From positions 10,865,891 through 10,929,890 of the forward strand of contig NC_092657.1 of the NCBI RefSeq assembly GCF_032118995.1: a stretch of DNA of 64,000 nucleotides, written 5' to 3'. Shown one piece after another: positions 1 through 10,883 of this stretch (positions are counted from its first letter, which is position 1; every line of letters starts with the position of its first letter). The DNA comes from Asterias amurensis (Eukaryota > Echinodermata > Asteroidea > Forcipulatida > Asteriidae). The notes beneath the pieces are model-generated. The model searched no databases, was not told where the DNA came from, and saw only the letters and a list, made by a program, of their open reading frames with translations. The translations under genes were made by a program, and so were the position numbers.

Positions 1-416
1 TGGAGGGAAAAACAGAAATAAATTTCACAACTTGTTGTACAATTTTAAATAACAAAATCATTCTGACGAAGCAGTTCTGGCTAAAATTGTTATTAAAATA
101 AAATATCAATCACATATACAAAAGGGACCACTACCGCCATTAAGTAGTTTGATGAAACTCCATGGTTTCAGAAATTGAACATTTACATGTAATGAAATAC
201 ACAGAACCAGTTTCAGTGAGATTTCAATTGCATATTCATAATTACCTCAGACAGTTTAGGTATTCCAATTGTGGGAGAGCGCGTCAAGTGGGGGTGTTTT
301 AATTCCCTTGTTGAATAATTAAATACCAACTAACCAATATTTATTGACATGTATGATTGTAAAACACTGAGGAATTCTCACTCTTAAAAAGGTAAGCTTT
401 TTTTATTTTACTACAG
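1..416. other. AT-rich non-coding DNA, probable intron
   Basis: I see no repeat family or reading frame of note here. The last ~25 bases before 417 form a pyrimidine-rich tract ending in an AG, which reads as the 3' end of an intron feeding the exon at 417. Confidence 0.4.
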
Positions 417-557
417 ATTTGTAGAGGACAGGTGTTCACACCACCAAATGAAGAAGATTCACTGAAAGAATTCTTCAATGCACCACAGATGCCAGTCGCC
501 CAAGCAATCACACAATCGCCGTGGAAGCAAATTTCTATGTGCGGCATTATTAAAACT
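417..557 (+). CDS. Internal exon of an unrecognised protein
   Basis: This 141-bp segment is bounded by a T-rich tract with CAG on the left and by GTAAGT on the right, and it is open for exactly 47 codons with both splice junctions in phase 0. The peptide starts ICRGQVFTPP and contains the segments LKEFFNAPQM and SPWKQISMCG. It has no stop, balanced composition and protein-like codon use, unlike its AT-rich flanks. I do not recognise the family; the spacing of an EFF motif followed by WK..S..G faintly recalls OB-fold, RPA-like domains of transposon-related proteins, but that is a guess. The neighbouring exons are not identified: the upstream one would lie outside the window. Confidence 0.55.
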
Positions 558-2506
558 GTAAGTTTCTATCAAATATTCTTGCATTTGTCAGGGAACCTTA
601 ACAAAACCGAAAAACGTAGAATGTTGTTCGTAAGATAGAAAACTCCATTTATTTTGCAACAAACTGTTAAACCCTCTTTCGGGATGTACATTATTGCAAA
701 GTAATGCAACCAAGCAGTTTTAGATTTTAAACATTTACCAATTCTGTTAAAATCCAACTCTTCCATTGGGTAAATTTTTCCATCTCTTTCTAAAGTGGTA
801 CATTAGGCCTACAATGTGTACGATCGGCATTAATATTAACCATGAATGCTAGTTATTATTAGCAGAACGAGTTTAATTGAGAGCTTGTGAATAAGGAATT
901 ATTATACCCAGTATCAACTGCGCTCGAGAAGGAAGAAAGATGAGGAGAGGTTGGAAATCATTTGACGCCTTCCTCTAACAGCAGGGCCTGATGCGTTCCA
1001 GCATGACTGTTTGGTGGTGCTTCCCTTAAAGATGCAAACCTTTCAGACCACCAACAAGAAACTGTGAAAAGGAAACAAACACGCTGAAAGACAGGCTTAT
1101 TCGAATTGTTTCTTTTTCTGCCAAATGACCCGATTGAGAAAACGAGGCCCCGGACCGTCCATAAATATTGAAGCAAATCAAGAGAACCTAGATCATGTAG
1201 AGGATATCCGTGTAGAGCGACCCCGAGTAGGACCCCATACCAAAAACACAAGGACTCTCATTCTGTCAAGAGGTGACTTTATTATCAACATCATTTAAAA
1301 TTATTTGTTACTAATTGGCTATTATTGAATAACCAGTGGAGCCCACTCAGAAAAGCTTTCCCAAGAGTTTGGCAAGTATTTAATTTATTCAAAATTACTA
1401 ATATGCTAATGTTTATGCGTTGTGCTCTGTGCAAGGGAGCCGGCGTGCACTTTGACTTTTTATGGGCACAAGTATGTGTATAGTACGCTATAGTATGCTA
1501 TAGCACAGGAGGGGACGGACACACCCAGACTTTTGGTGAATGAACATGCTGTGTTAAGTTGTCGTGTGCAGCTTAATTTTGGCTGTGCAATGCCTAGTGG
1601 CCCTTTTTCACAAGGATTGAAAGCCAGTAGAAGTACTGTAAGTTGAAATAATTTATCTCATTTTCTGTACAAAACTTGTCATAGAGATTTGTGTAATTTG
1701 TGGGCTGCATTTACCTTGTTTTTGTATCAGAAAAGGGGGAGAGAATTTCAATTGTGATTTGCCAGCATGGGCCGTATTGATGATTTTTTTTATGATCAGT
1801 TCTTCATTCCTGAAAGACTGCTGAATTCATTTCTATTTTGTAGCCCAAACAGCCCTACTCGGCCGGTGTGTCCCTTTAAGACTGTGCATGCATTGGGTAC
1901 AAACATAAATAGTAGTATCGTTTTTAATAATAGTATTGCTGTTATTTTTTGCAATATAACAGAGTCAATTGCCATTATGGGGTTGTGTGGATAAAGTTTT
2001 TGCCTGGGAATTATAGTGCCTGCTTTTTTATTACTGTGTACTTTTAGGACTGATGACAGTGAGCCTTGGGTTCAGTGTGACAGGGGTACCGACAGTTAAT
2101 TTTGTTTAATTATAAAAGGGTTCCCCGGTCAGGGCCAAGTGAAGCCCAGAGCAGACTGCCCAAAACTGGAGTGGAAGAATCAAGCCTGTGTGGCACATTT
2201 CGGACGTGGCAAGCCAGTCTACCCGCAGGTCACTAATTTCCTTGTGACTTATCTGCAGAGTATGCATCCTTTTTCGTTCGTGACGTCTGTGTGAATATAT
2301 AATTAAAGCCAGATGACACGCTCAAACCAAATAGAAGTGGAGTTTAAGACTGTGCATGCGTTTGGTACAAATATAACAAGTAGTATTGTTATTAAAAATT
2401 GTATTGTTGTTATTTTTGCAATATAACAGTCAATAGAACTATTGATATATTTTGTTTTAAGTTATCTTTTGTTATTACTTTTTAAGTTTTATTTCAGTCT
2501 CATCCC
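558..2506. other. Non-coding DNA with one possible small exon and a diverged direct repeat
   Basis: Two stretches, 1875-1970 and 2343-2436, are diverged copies of each other (both start TTTAAGACTGTGCATG). At 1125-1298 there is a 57-codon frame starting MTRLRKRGPG with a charged, protein-like middle (segment NLDHVEDIRV), which could be part of a gene, but its borders are unconvincing. Nothing else could be supported. Confidence 0.35.
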
Positions 2507-2936
2507 CCAATGGGCTACACGGCAAGCCCAAAGCAATGTGGGTCTTGATGCATGGTGAAACCTCTACAGAGTCAGCTCCATCTTCGTCTCTTTTGATGCC
2601 TGCCCATGAGAAGGTCGAGACCACAACAAGACCTGAGACGAGACGGACACACCAGAACCTACTTCTGACCCCTCATCTGAGCCCTTCGTGAAGGAACTAG
2701 CACCACATTGGCTGCGGATGACCGAAGTGTTCACCACGGTACTCGACGCCAGAGTGGTGAATCGTTAAGAACACCGGGAGACGAGGGAGAAACAGGTCGA
2801 GGTGGACGTGGATGGGCATTACATTCACCATCCCACGCTTTGCCAATCTGTGATTCTTTTGTAAACAAGGCAGGAAGTCATTAACCTATGTATATATTTT
2901 TTGTTTTCTTGCCAAGTTCACGGAAGGGGAGAAGTG

Positions 2937-4443
2937 TAAGCTTGGGCGGTTCCTTCGGTTACCCGGTTCTACCCGGTTCCAAATTGAAAACCGGAACCGC
3001 GGTTCCAGTCTTCGGCGGAACCGGGTACCCGCTTTTGTCGGTTCTGGCTTTAGAAGACTCGGTTTTTATCCAAAAACTGAGCCCCATGACTCGGTTCTTA
3101 CTCAGTTCCTATAAAAAAAACCGAGCCCCAACTGCCAGGTGGCGCCGGTCCCAAACCAGACTCAGTATAATAGTAAGTCGAGTCCCGACCGAACGCACTC
3201 ACTCAGCCAGACAGTGAAGACTTACAGTGCGCCAGAGTCAATGAACTCGGCTACGGTATATGTGTGCCAAATTTATTCATGTTTGGGGGCCAATCTTATT
3301 CCCTGGGCGGCGTGCAAAGCGAAAATGTAACAAGAAGGTATAACTTTGTATCAATTTAACTCCTGGGCCATTTTATCAGGATAGGGCTGGACACAGTTAA
3401 TTAAATAAGTTTGTAAATCTTATTGCGGACATTTGAAACCCAAGATCAGATTTATATAAAGATAATATTGTGTTTTTAAGGACCCTGTGTAAATTGTATG
3501 TGTTTTCTCTGTCTGTCAATTCAAATCCTTGTAATTGTTTTGACAAAAAATACTATAAATTATTTCTTATTAAAATTCATTGAAACCGTTATAAATATAA
3601 AACAAGCAAACATTTAGCAGTAAGTCCAGCGGGGCTCTAACTTTTCCTCCATGGTCCGGCACTAAGGCCCTTTTAGAAACCATAGCTTCGGCTTTGGATT
3701 CGGCCTCAGGCTCCGTCCTTTTGTCTGAGAAGCCATGGGCACTTACGCACACGCAAAAAAACAAGCTTGCCCGAGCCGAATCCAAAGCCGAGGCGTTGGG
3801 GTTCGATTCAAAAAGGGCCGACGATCAGCTCAGACGACGTCATCCCCGATATCTCCGCAAAATCTTAGAAGTAAACAACACAATGTAAAAGGGCCCTGCA
3901 GTATGTGTAAAACAATGTGTACCAAAACCACAAATCTGCCATCCAATCAGCACATCCAAGGGCAGTCCATTAAACGCTTGGGGAAGTAGTTTTTGTACAG
4001 TATCATGTTTCCTGATTCAGTTTTAAGTTTATTTTCATAATACTGGTTATTTGTCTTTCTGATTTGCCCAACTTAACTGTATATTGTTGTTCTTTCATTT
4101 TGTTTTTCTAATAAACATCTTTCTTTGATAAAGTTAAGAGCTGTTTTTGTTCTCCCCTACTTGTAATGGAGTGGCCCCAATCCCCCGGTCACCGACCACG
4201 AGCGCGTGTGTGTGTGTGTGTGTGCATGTAATAGCATGGAGGAAAAACTCCATGACGTAGTATAGTATGTATGTATTGTACATGTACTGCACTACACACG
4301 GGGTGTTGTTTGCGACTAGTAGAGAATACAAGCTACTGAGACCGCTGTTTTTTATTGAATGAATGGAACCGGGTATGTCTCAGAACCGAGCCTTTTGTTG
4401 GAACCGAAATCGAGTCCGAAATTTCTGGAACCGCCCAAGCTTA
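2937..4443. mobile_element. Non-autonomous hAT-like DNA transposon
   Basis: The element starts and ends with a perfect 17-bp terminal inverted repeat, TAAGCTTGGGCGGTTCC, and is flanked by the 8-bp direct repeat GAGAAGTG (2929-2936 and 4444-4451). The paralogous unit 2 has the uninterrupted site (GAAAAGTG near 6370), so the insertion boundaries are confirmed within the window. An 8-bp duplication and subterminal clusters of CCGGTTC/GGAACCG are typical of the hAT superfamily. No transposase is encoded in its 1.5 kb. It contains an internal inverted repeat (3688-3705 against 3776-3793) and a GT microsatellite at 4206-4224. Confidence 0.85.
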
Positions 4444-4467
4444 GAGAAGTGACATTTCTTCACAGGG

Positions 4468-4476
4468 TATAAAAGG
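4468..4476 (+). promoter_or_regulatory. TATA-box-like motif shared by both tandem units
   Basis: TATAAAAGG with a GC-flanked context (CAGGG before, CACTAG after). The same motif lies at 6394-6402 in unit 2, where the second transposon inserted immediately downstream of it. Whether it drives transcription is inference. Confidence 0.35.
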
Positions 4477-5859
4477 CACTAGATGTGAATCTGTGATTCT
4501 CATGACAATTCTTTGATTTATAGAAATACTGTGATGATGTAATGTCTTTCTTAAAATTTGGCCTTTTCCAATTGTAAAAAACCCTTAGGTATGTCATTAC
4601 AGAAATTTAGGACGGATCGTGCTATAAACTGTCTTTCTGAAAAAAATCCCGATTTTAGCAGGTACAGGTAATACTAATCTAAACGACTTTGGGGATTTCA
4701 TGAACAATGGTAATTCCAAGTGGTACTTTTTCCTGTACCATTGTTCGTGCTAAATTGGAAACATGCAAATGTTTATTACCGTATGTCATATTTAATTACA
4801 CCATTTAATTTATGTAATGTTAGATAAGTGCCTCTCCGTATCGTTGGGGTTGTGTGTTTCCAAGTTAAGGGGACGAATTATAATTTAAAACAAGTACTTG
4901 ATTTACTTGTTATTGTGCCCTTCGGTTTTCGTTGGGACTATATTCTTTGAATACCTAGTGAGTACTGTAGCAAGATTTATGTTTAACTGCCTAGTACAGC
5001 TTTAAGATTGAAGTATATAGTAAATGTGTACAGCTTTTTCGAATCAGTACTTCATAACTTTGCACTCAGTTGTCTACGATGTCTGGAGAAGGCTGTGTAT
5101 GTCCTGCTCCTCTGTAATCCAGCGCATGCTTCCGTCTGAGACATCCCTCTCACGGCATGAGGTCACCTTCCAACAAGTTACACAAGTGGCCTTGAAGTTA
5201 CACTCATTGAGAGATGTAAAAATTGTTTGACATATTAAGCAACATGCTATTTAATTTTAACTTTTCCGACTTTAAAAGTTTCTGCTCGTGGGGTCAACTC
5301 GTTTCAACCTACTCCCCTTACACTAAAAAATCCCTTGCCATGCACTGTAGCAAGTTGTAAACATCACTACACAATTTTAAGTGTTTAAATATGTTTTTCC
5401 TGGCTGGACCAAATGTTTAACCTTTGTCTGTTGTATATTTTGCGTGTTATTTGTTTGTGCGTTTGTAGTATATCCGTCGTCTTTATTAAAATTGACTGTT
5501 TTTTATGCTATTTATGTTTGTATAGATATACTTTTACATTAATACAATTTTAAAATTTTAATGTGTATGTAGTTTGCTGGTCATCTTTAAAACAGCGTCC
5601 ACTGAAAGGTTTCCCCAGGGTAAATAATAAATAAATATATAAATAAATATGGAGTGTTGTGGGCACATTGAAGCTTGCGCCCTACTCTCAAGTCACCAAA
5701 AGTAAAAGGACCTGAAAGATTTAAAGGGCTTGGCCATTAGCCCTCTTTCAGTGTTTGGAAGCAATGTTAGTGCTACACCTATTCACTTCAATTGATAAAA
5801 TCATATACTCTCCTTAATGTTGACATGAAGAACATTTGATGCAACAAAACTAAGTAAGC

Positions 5860-8766
5860 CCCATGGGCTACACGGCAAGCCTAAAGCCATGTGTATCTTT
5901 ATGCACGTTGAACCCTCTTCAGAGTCAGCCCCATCTTCGTCTCTTTTGACGCCTGCCCATGAGAAGGTCGAGACCACAACAAGACCTGAGACGAGACGGA
6001 AACACCAGACCCCCATCCCTGACCCCTCATTTGAGCCTTTGTGAAGGAACCAGCACCACATTGGCTGCGGATGGCCGAAGTGCTCGGCTGCCTAAAGCAT
6101 CACCACGGTACTCGACGCCAGAGTCGTCAAGAACGCCGGGAGGACGAGGGAGAAACAGGTCGAGGTGGACGTGGATGGGCATTACATTCACCCTCCCACG
6201 GTGTGTTAGTTTTTTTTCTGTTTGTATGTTACTTGCTTGCCCGTTAGTTCAGTTTCTTAGTATCGCTGGAAATTAACCAATCTTGTCAATCTGTGATTGT
6301 TCTTTTGTAAACAAGGCAGGGAGTCATTAACCTATACTTATACTTTTTGTTTTCTTCTTGACGGAAGGGGAAAAGTGACGTTTCTTCCCAGGGTATAAAA
6401 GGCGGTTACCGCTCGATAGTCCGAAGGTTCGATGGTCCGAAGGTTCAATAGTTCGAAGGTCCGTTAGTCCAAGGTTCAATAGTTCGAAGGTCCGACAGTC
6501 CGAAGGTTCGATAGTCAGAATGGCCTGTTAGTCCCAAAATAGGATAAGGTTAAATAATCCGAAGGTTCGGTAGTCCGAATTGACAATAAGGTTCGATAGT
6601 CCGAATTGACAATGAGGTTCGACAGTCCGAATTGACAATAAGGTTCGACAGTCCGAATCGACAATAAGGTTCGATAGTCCGAATCGACAATAAGGTTCAT
6701 TATTCCGAATCGACAATAAGGTTCGATAGTCCGAATCGACAATAAGGTTCGATAGTCCGAATCGACAATAAGGTTCGATAGTCTGAATCGACAATACACA
6801 CGCGCCATTGCCTGTGTAGACATTTTTTTGGTTCGCCATGGACGCGGTAACGATTTCACGTTCGAAAGCCGACGCGCAGAAAATGCACACGGGACCCATG
6901 CCAGAACCCGTGTATGTATGCGCGGCCGATCTTAATTCTTATTTAAATTTTCCTACGGTGTGCGTCTTTCGAACCTTATTATCGAACCTTATTATCGATT
7001 AGGACTATCGAACCTTATTGTCAGTTCGGACTATCGAACCGTATTGTAAATTCGGACTATCGAACCTTATTGTCAATTCGGACTATTGAACCTTATCGTC
7101 GATTCGGACTATCGAACCTTATCGTCGATTCGGAATAATGAAGCTTCGGACTGTTGAACCTCGTTTTTGTTTTGAACTATCGAACCTTCGGACCAACTAA
7201 CCTTTTTTTAAATTCGGACTACCGAACCTTTGGACCAGTAAACCTTCCGATCGATAAACCTTCGGACTAATGAACCTTCGGACTATCGCATCAAATGTTC
7301 GGATTAACAAACCCTATTACATTTTCGGACTAATGAACCCCCTCTTATGGAAAATTTGCGCGTTCGGACTATGGAACCTTCTGACTATTGAACCTTCGGA
7401 CTATCGGGTGGACCCCCTAAAAGGCACTAGATGTGATTCTGTGATTCTCATGACATTTCTTTGATTTATAGAAATACTGTGATGATGTAATGTCTTTCTT
7501 AAAATTTGGCCTTTTCCAATTGTTTAAATCCCTAATGTATGTCATTACAGAAATTTAGGACGGATCATGCTATAAATTGTCTTTATGAAAAAAAAAAATT
7601 GCCGATTTTAGCAGGTACAGGTAAAACTAATCTAAACGACTTTGGGGATTTCAAGAACACTGGTAATTCCAAGTGGTACTTTTTCCATACCATTGTTCGT
7701 GCTAAATTGGAAAAATGCAAATGTTTATTACTGTATGTCTTATTTAATTACACCATTTAATTTATGTAATGTTAGATAAGTGCCTCTCCGTGTCGATGGG
7801 GTTATGTGTTTAAAAGTTGGGGGACGAATTATAATTTAAAACAACAAGTACTTGATTTACTTATATTTATGTTTAACTGCCTAGTACAGCTTTAAGATTG
7901 AAGTAGTTATAGTAAATGTGTATAGCTTTTTCGAATCAGTACTTCATAACTTTGCACTTAGTTGTCTACGATGTCTTGAGAAGGCTGTGTATGTCCTGCT
8001 CCTCTGTAATCCAGCGCATGTTTCCTTCTGTGTCATCCCTCTCACGGCATGAGGTCATCCTCCAACGAGTCACACAAGTGGTCTTGAAGTTACACTCATT
8101 GAAAGATGTAAACATTGTCTGACATATTAAGCAACATGCTATTTGATTTTAACTTTTCCGACTTTAAAAGTTTCTGCTCGTGGGGTCAACTCGTTTCAAC
8201 CAACTCCCCTTACACTAAAAAAATCCCTTGCCATGCACTGTAGCAAGTTTTAAACATCACTACAAAAATTTAAGTTTTTAAATATTTATGGGCTCGTGAT
8301 GTTTTTCCTGGCTGGACCAAATGTTTAACCTTTGTCTCTGTTGTATATTTTGCCCGTTTTTTTTTGTGCGTTTGTGGTATATCCGTCGTCTTTATTTAAA
8401 TTGGCTGTTTTTTCTTTAATGTTAACTAATGTTTGTATAGAAATATTTTCATATTAATACAATTTTAAAATTGTAATGTGTATGTAGTTGCTGGGCACCT
8501 CTTAAAAACAGCGTTCACTGAGAGGTTTCCCCAGGGTAAGAAATAAATAAATAAATATGGAGTGTTGTGGGCACATTGAACCTTGCGCCCTACTCTCAAG
8601 TCACCAAAAGTTAAGGGAGCTGAAAGATTAAAGGGATTGGCCATTAGCCCTCTTTTAGTGTTTGTAAGCAATGTTATTGCTACACCTATTCACTTCAATT
8701 GATAAAATCATAAACTCACCTCAATGTTGACATGAAGAACCTTTGAGGCAACAAAACTAAGTAAGC
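5860..8766. repeat. Tandem duplication, unit 2
   Basis: Second copy of the unit described at 2507-5859, about 1.89 kb after removing the insert at 6404-7417 and one 8-bp duplication. It lacks the hAT-like insertion of unit 1 and so preserves that empty site. The 68-codon frame at 7916-8122 matches 5024-5230 at most residues and has the same length and stop, but substitutions look spread over all codon positions, so I do not call it a gene. Confidence 0.85.
6404..7417. mobile_element. Inverted-repeat DNA transposon built of 16-27 bp tandem motifs
   Basis: The element is flanked by the 8-bp direct repeat TAAAAGGC (6396-6403 and 7418-7425); unit 1 holds the empty site at 4470-4477. Its left arm (6404-6800) is a tandem series of variants of GGTTCGATAGTCCGAA, partly alternating with CGACAATAA; the right arm (6966-7417) is the same series inverted. 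The 160-bp centre is unique and coding-poor. Termini are imperfect inverted repeats sharing CGATAGTCCGAAGGTTC. The 8-bp target duplication fits hAT, P or Zisupton-like groups; I cannot assign the superfamily. Confidence 0.75.
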
Positions 8767-9117
8767 ATAATTCCATATTTCGCCATTAAAAAAATGTACA
8801 ATTTATTATTTTGTTTGCATTTTCACAGATCAATAAGAGCAACGTATAATTTTTGACTGATCACCAACTGGACAAAATACCTCTTTGAACTCGGGGACAA
8901 GATAGCAGTTCAACAAAAGTTCTCAGGGGAATGTACAGTACTATCAAGACCATCAAATCGAAAAAAACAATTATGTTTTTTAACATTTAAGAAATGAAAA
9001 GAGTCTGGATGCATAAAAAAGGAAATGTATTCAGGAAGTAGTGATGAGGACTGAATTGAAAGAACCTTCGACATTAAAAAGAAACAAGAGAGCATAAAAG
9101 TTATCAAGGAAGCTTGA
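8767..9117. other. Unique-looking non-coding DNA
   Basis: The open frames here on the - strand have biased, low-complexity translations and no recognisable motif. I see nothing else in it. Confidence 0.3.
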
Positions 9118-9653
9118 ACATAATAGGTGGATACCTGAAGGCAGACAGGTGCGTAAGAAAAATGGCTTAGGAACACGAAGCGTATACTTGGAAAAGACTG
9201 CCAACAAAGAGTTACTGCTACGGAAAGGCAAAGATCTTTTTGTTCCATAAGGCATTTCGAAACTAGTATTTCTCAGTGAAGTAGCGTGTGACATTTAGGA
9301 TTTCTTTTGAATAAACATTTCCTAAACCAAAACTGTTGGAAATATGTTTGAAGAAGTACAAATGTACGCAGTGTGCGTCAGTGCAGAGTGATTGTTTGGA
9401 AATGTTTTTTTAATTTTTTTAAGTTCATAGACTACAAGAAGTCACAGAAGGTACTCCTGAGCCATTTAAAGAGATTTTTGTGGTTTCTGATTTTTTTTAT
9501 CCGGGGTAATCTTTAGAGGAGTACAAAGATGACCATGAGCCTGAGGGACATAGCCCGGGAACAAATCAGCCAACGGAAGCTCTTGCAAAAGGTTTTACAA
9601 AAGGGTTGCAACAGTTCAGAGGCGGCCGATGAAGATGTTCTGGAGGTAAACAC
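9118..9653 (+). pseudogene. Decayed coding remnant, unknown family
   Basis: Three coherent stretches of protein-like sequence lie in consecutive + strand frames separated by stops: 9120-9249 (starting NRWIPEGRQV, then LEKTANKELL), 9426-9511 (segment EVTEGTPEPF) and 9514-9651 (segment KDDHEPEGHSPG, then ALAKGFTKGL). Composition is charged and balanced, unlike the AT-rich surroundings. The first stretch resembles the N-terminal region of transposon-spread invertebrate multigene proteins, but I cannot name the family. A competing frame from the ATG at 9529 is also open to 9723. Confidence 0.35.
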
Positions 9654-9723
9654 CATTGAGGAACAACTGAAAGATGCATCCTTCATGACATCTTTGGTAT
9701 GTGATAATTTATTGCAGTATTAA

Positions 9724-10224
9724 ACATCCTTGGTTTTTGAGTAAATTATAATTCGAGGTTTCACAGCAAGTCGCAGCGAAACAGCTCTTGTTTTCGTTCA
9801 GAATTGTCTTCTTTTTGGGAGGGAGGGGGGAGGTCCTGTTTTAATAAATTCGATCTCATATGGTTACTGATGTCAGTTGTCTTATTTACTATATGAAGCT
9901 GTTCTCAAAGATTGGGGGAACTGATGTGAACGAAGCCGAGAGACGGGTGCTTACAAACACAATGAGCCACAAGATAGTACTCCAGTACAACTGTACCGAA
10001 CAAATTGGATAGAAGGGGAATAGGGAATCAAAGCTGGCCTTCGGTAATTGATTGGCTTTGTGTGCAGCTGTAACCAGTTATTTATTTTTGTTTTTTAAGT
10101 AGTAGTTCCTCTAATACTTTGGCATAGATTTTTGCAGAGTGCCAAACTTTTTTTTTTTTAAACTGGACTTCAACTGTGAGGAATGGATACAGTTATTTCA
10201 CGTAGCTTGAAATAAACAAGGCTT
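9724..10224. other. Non-coding DNA
   Basis: No gene or repeat structure is visible apart from short homopolymers. Confidence 0.3.
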
Positions 10225-10373
10225 GTATTTGGAAATGTTCGGCCACCTTAATTACCCATTGCATGCAAACTGCCGATATGAATGAATATTAGCAAAACCT
10301 ACAAAAAACTACCATTATAAGAATATATAATGTCTGCAATGGGTAATTAAGGTGGCCGAACATTTCCAAATAC
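10225..10373. repeat. Perfect 39-bp inverted repeat with a 71-bp loop
   Basis: Bases 10225-10263 and 10335-10373 are exact reverse complements over all 39 positions (core TTCGGCCACCTTAATTACCC). The loop is AT-rich and non-coding. Such a structure could be a very young MITE with long TIRs or the foldback of a small-RNA hairpin. Exactness over 39 bp means it is recent or kept homogeneous. Confidence 0.9.
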
Positions 10374-10550
10374 TGTGGAGATTACCCAAGTGCATACTTT
10401 TGTGCATACTTGGAAACAAAACGATCAGCATAATAGTTTTGTAATTATTTGTGTTATTTCAGAGTCCGTAATGAAGATAGTGGCGGGGTCAACAAAAGCG
10501 GTAGTAGAGAAAGCAATCATGGCGTGGTTATGCGAGAATGAGTAACGTAC

Positions 10551-10650
10551 AGGGCCCAACTTCATAGAGCTGCTAAGCACAAACATTTGCTATGCATTTC
10601 ATTTCTTCATTGAAAAAAAAAACAGTATTACCAACCACATTTCCACGTGA
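10551..10650 (+). repeat. Dispersed repeat fragment (family of 'GGGCCCAA.TTCATAGAGCTGC')
   Basis: This stretch and the reverse complement of 21293-21390 share the order CAATTTC, GCTGCTTAGCACAAA, TGC.TAGCAT and a downstream AACCAACCA tract. Two diverged copies in opposite orientation indicate an interspersed element, probably a SINE or MITE; its ends are not defined here. Confidence 0.5.
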
Positions 10651-10883
10651 TTTTCTGGATAAGCAAACAACAGCTGATCGAGTACCAGTAACAAGCAATA
10701 CGCAAGAACGGTTGGCGAGTGTTATATTACAACACTGAATAACATTGTGCATGTGTCCTGTGCACTGACCAATCTGTCTTAGCCAATTGTACCCTTTGAT
10801 TAACTTACAGAAGTTGATACATGGGAGCAGGGAAGATCGAGTTCCATACATAGAACATACTAATTTTTCTAATAACCTTTAGA

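Larger units (their letters stand above)
2507..5859. repeat. Tandem duplication, unit 1
   Basis: The segment beginning GGGCTACACGGCAAGCC and ending AACAAAACTAAGTAAGC recurs directly downstream at 5860-8766. After subtracting the inserted transposon (2937-4443 plus one 8-bp duplication) the unit is about 1.84 kb. It contains a TATA-box-like TATAAAAGG at 4468-4476, preceded by a TGAC.TTTCTT tract, and a 68-codon frame at 5024-5230 that is also kept in unit 2. What the unit originally was (a small gene family or an older repeat) is not clear from the sequence. Confidence 0.85.

Noticed and set aside
958..1251. 97-codon - strand frame
   Set aside because: No ATG in a sensible place and no motif; the + strand of the same region looks at least as coding-like.
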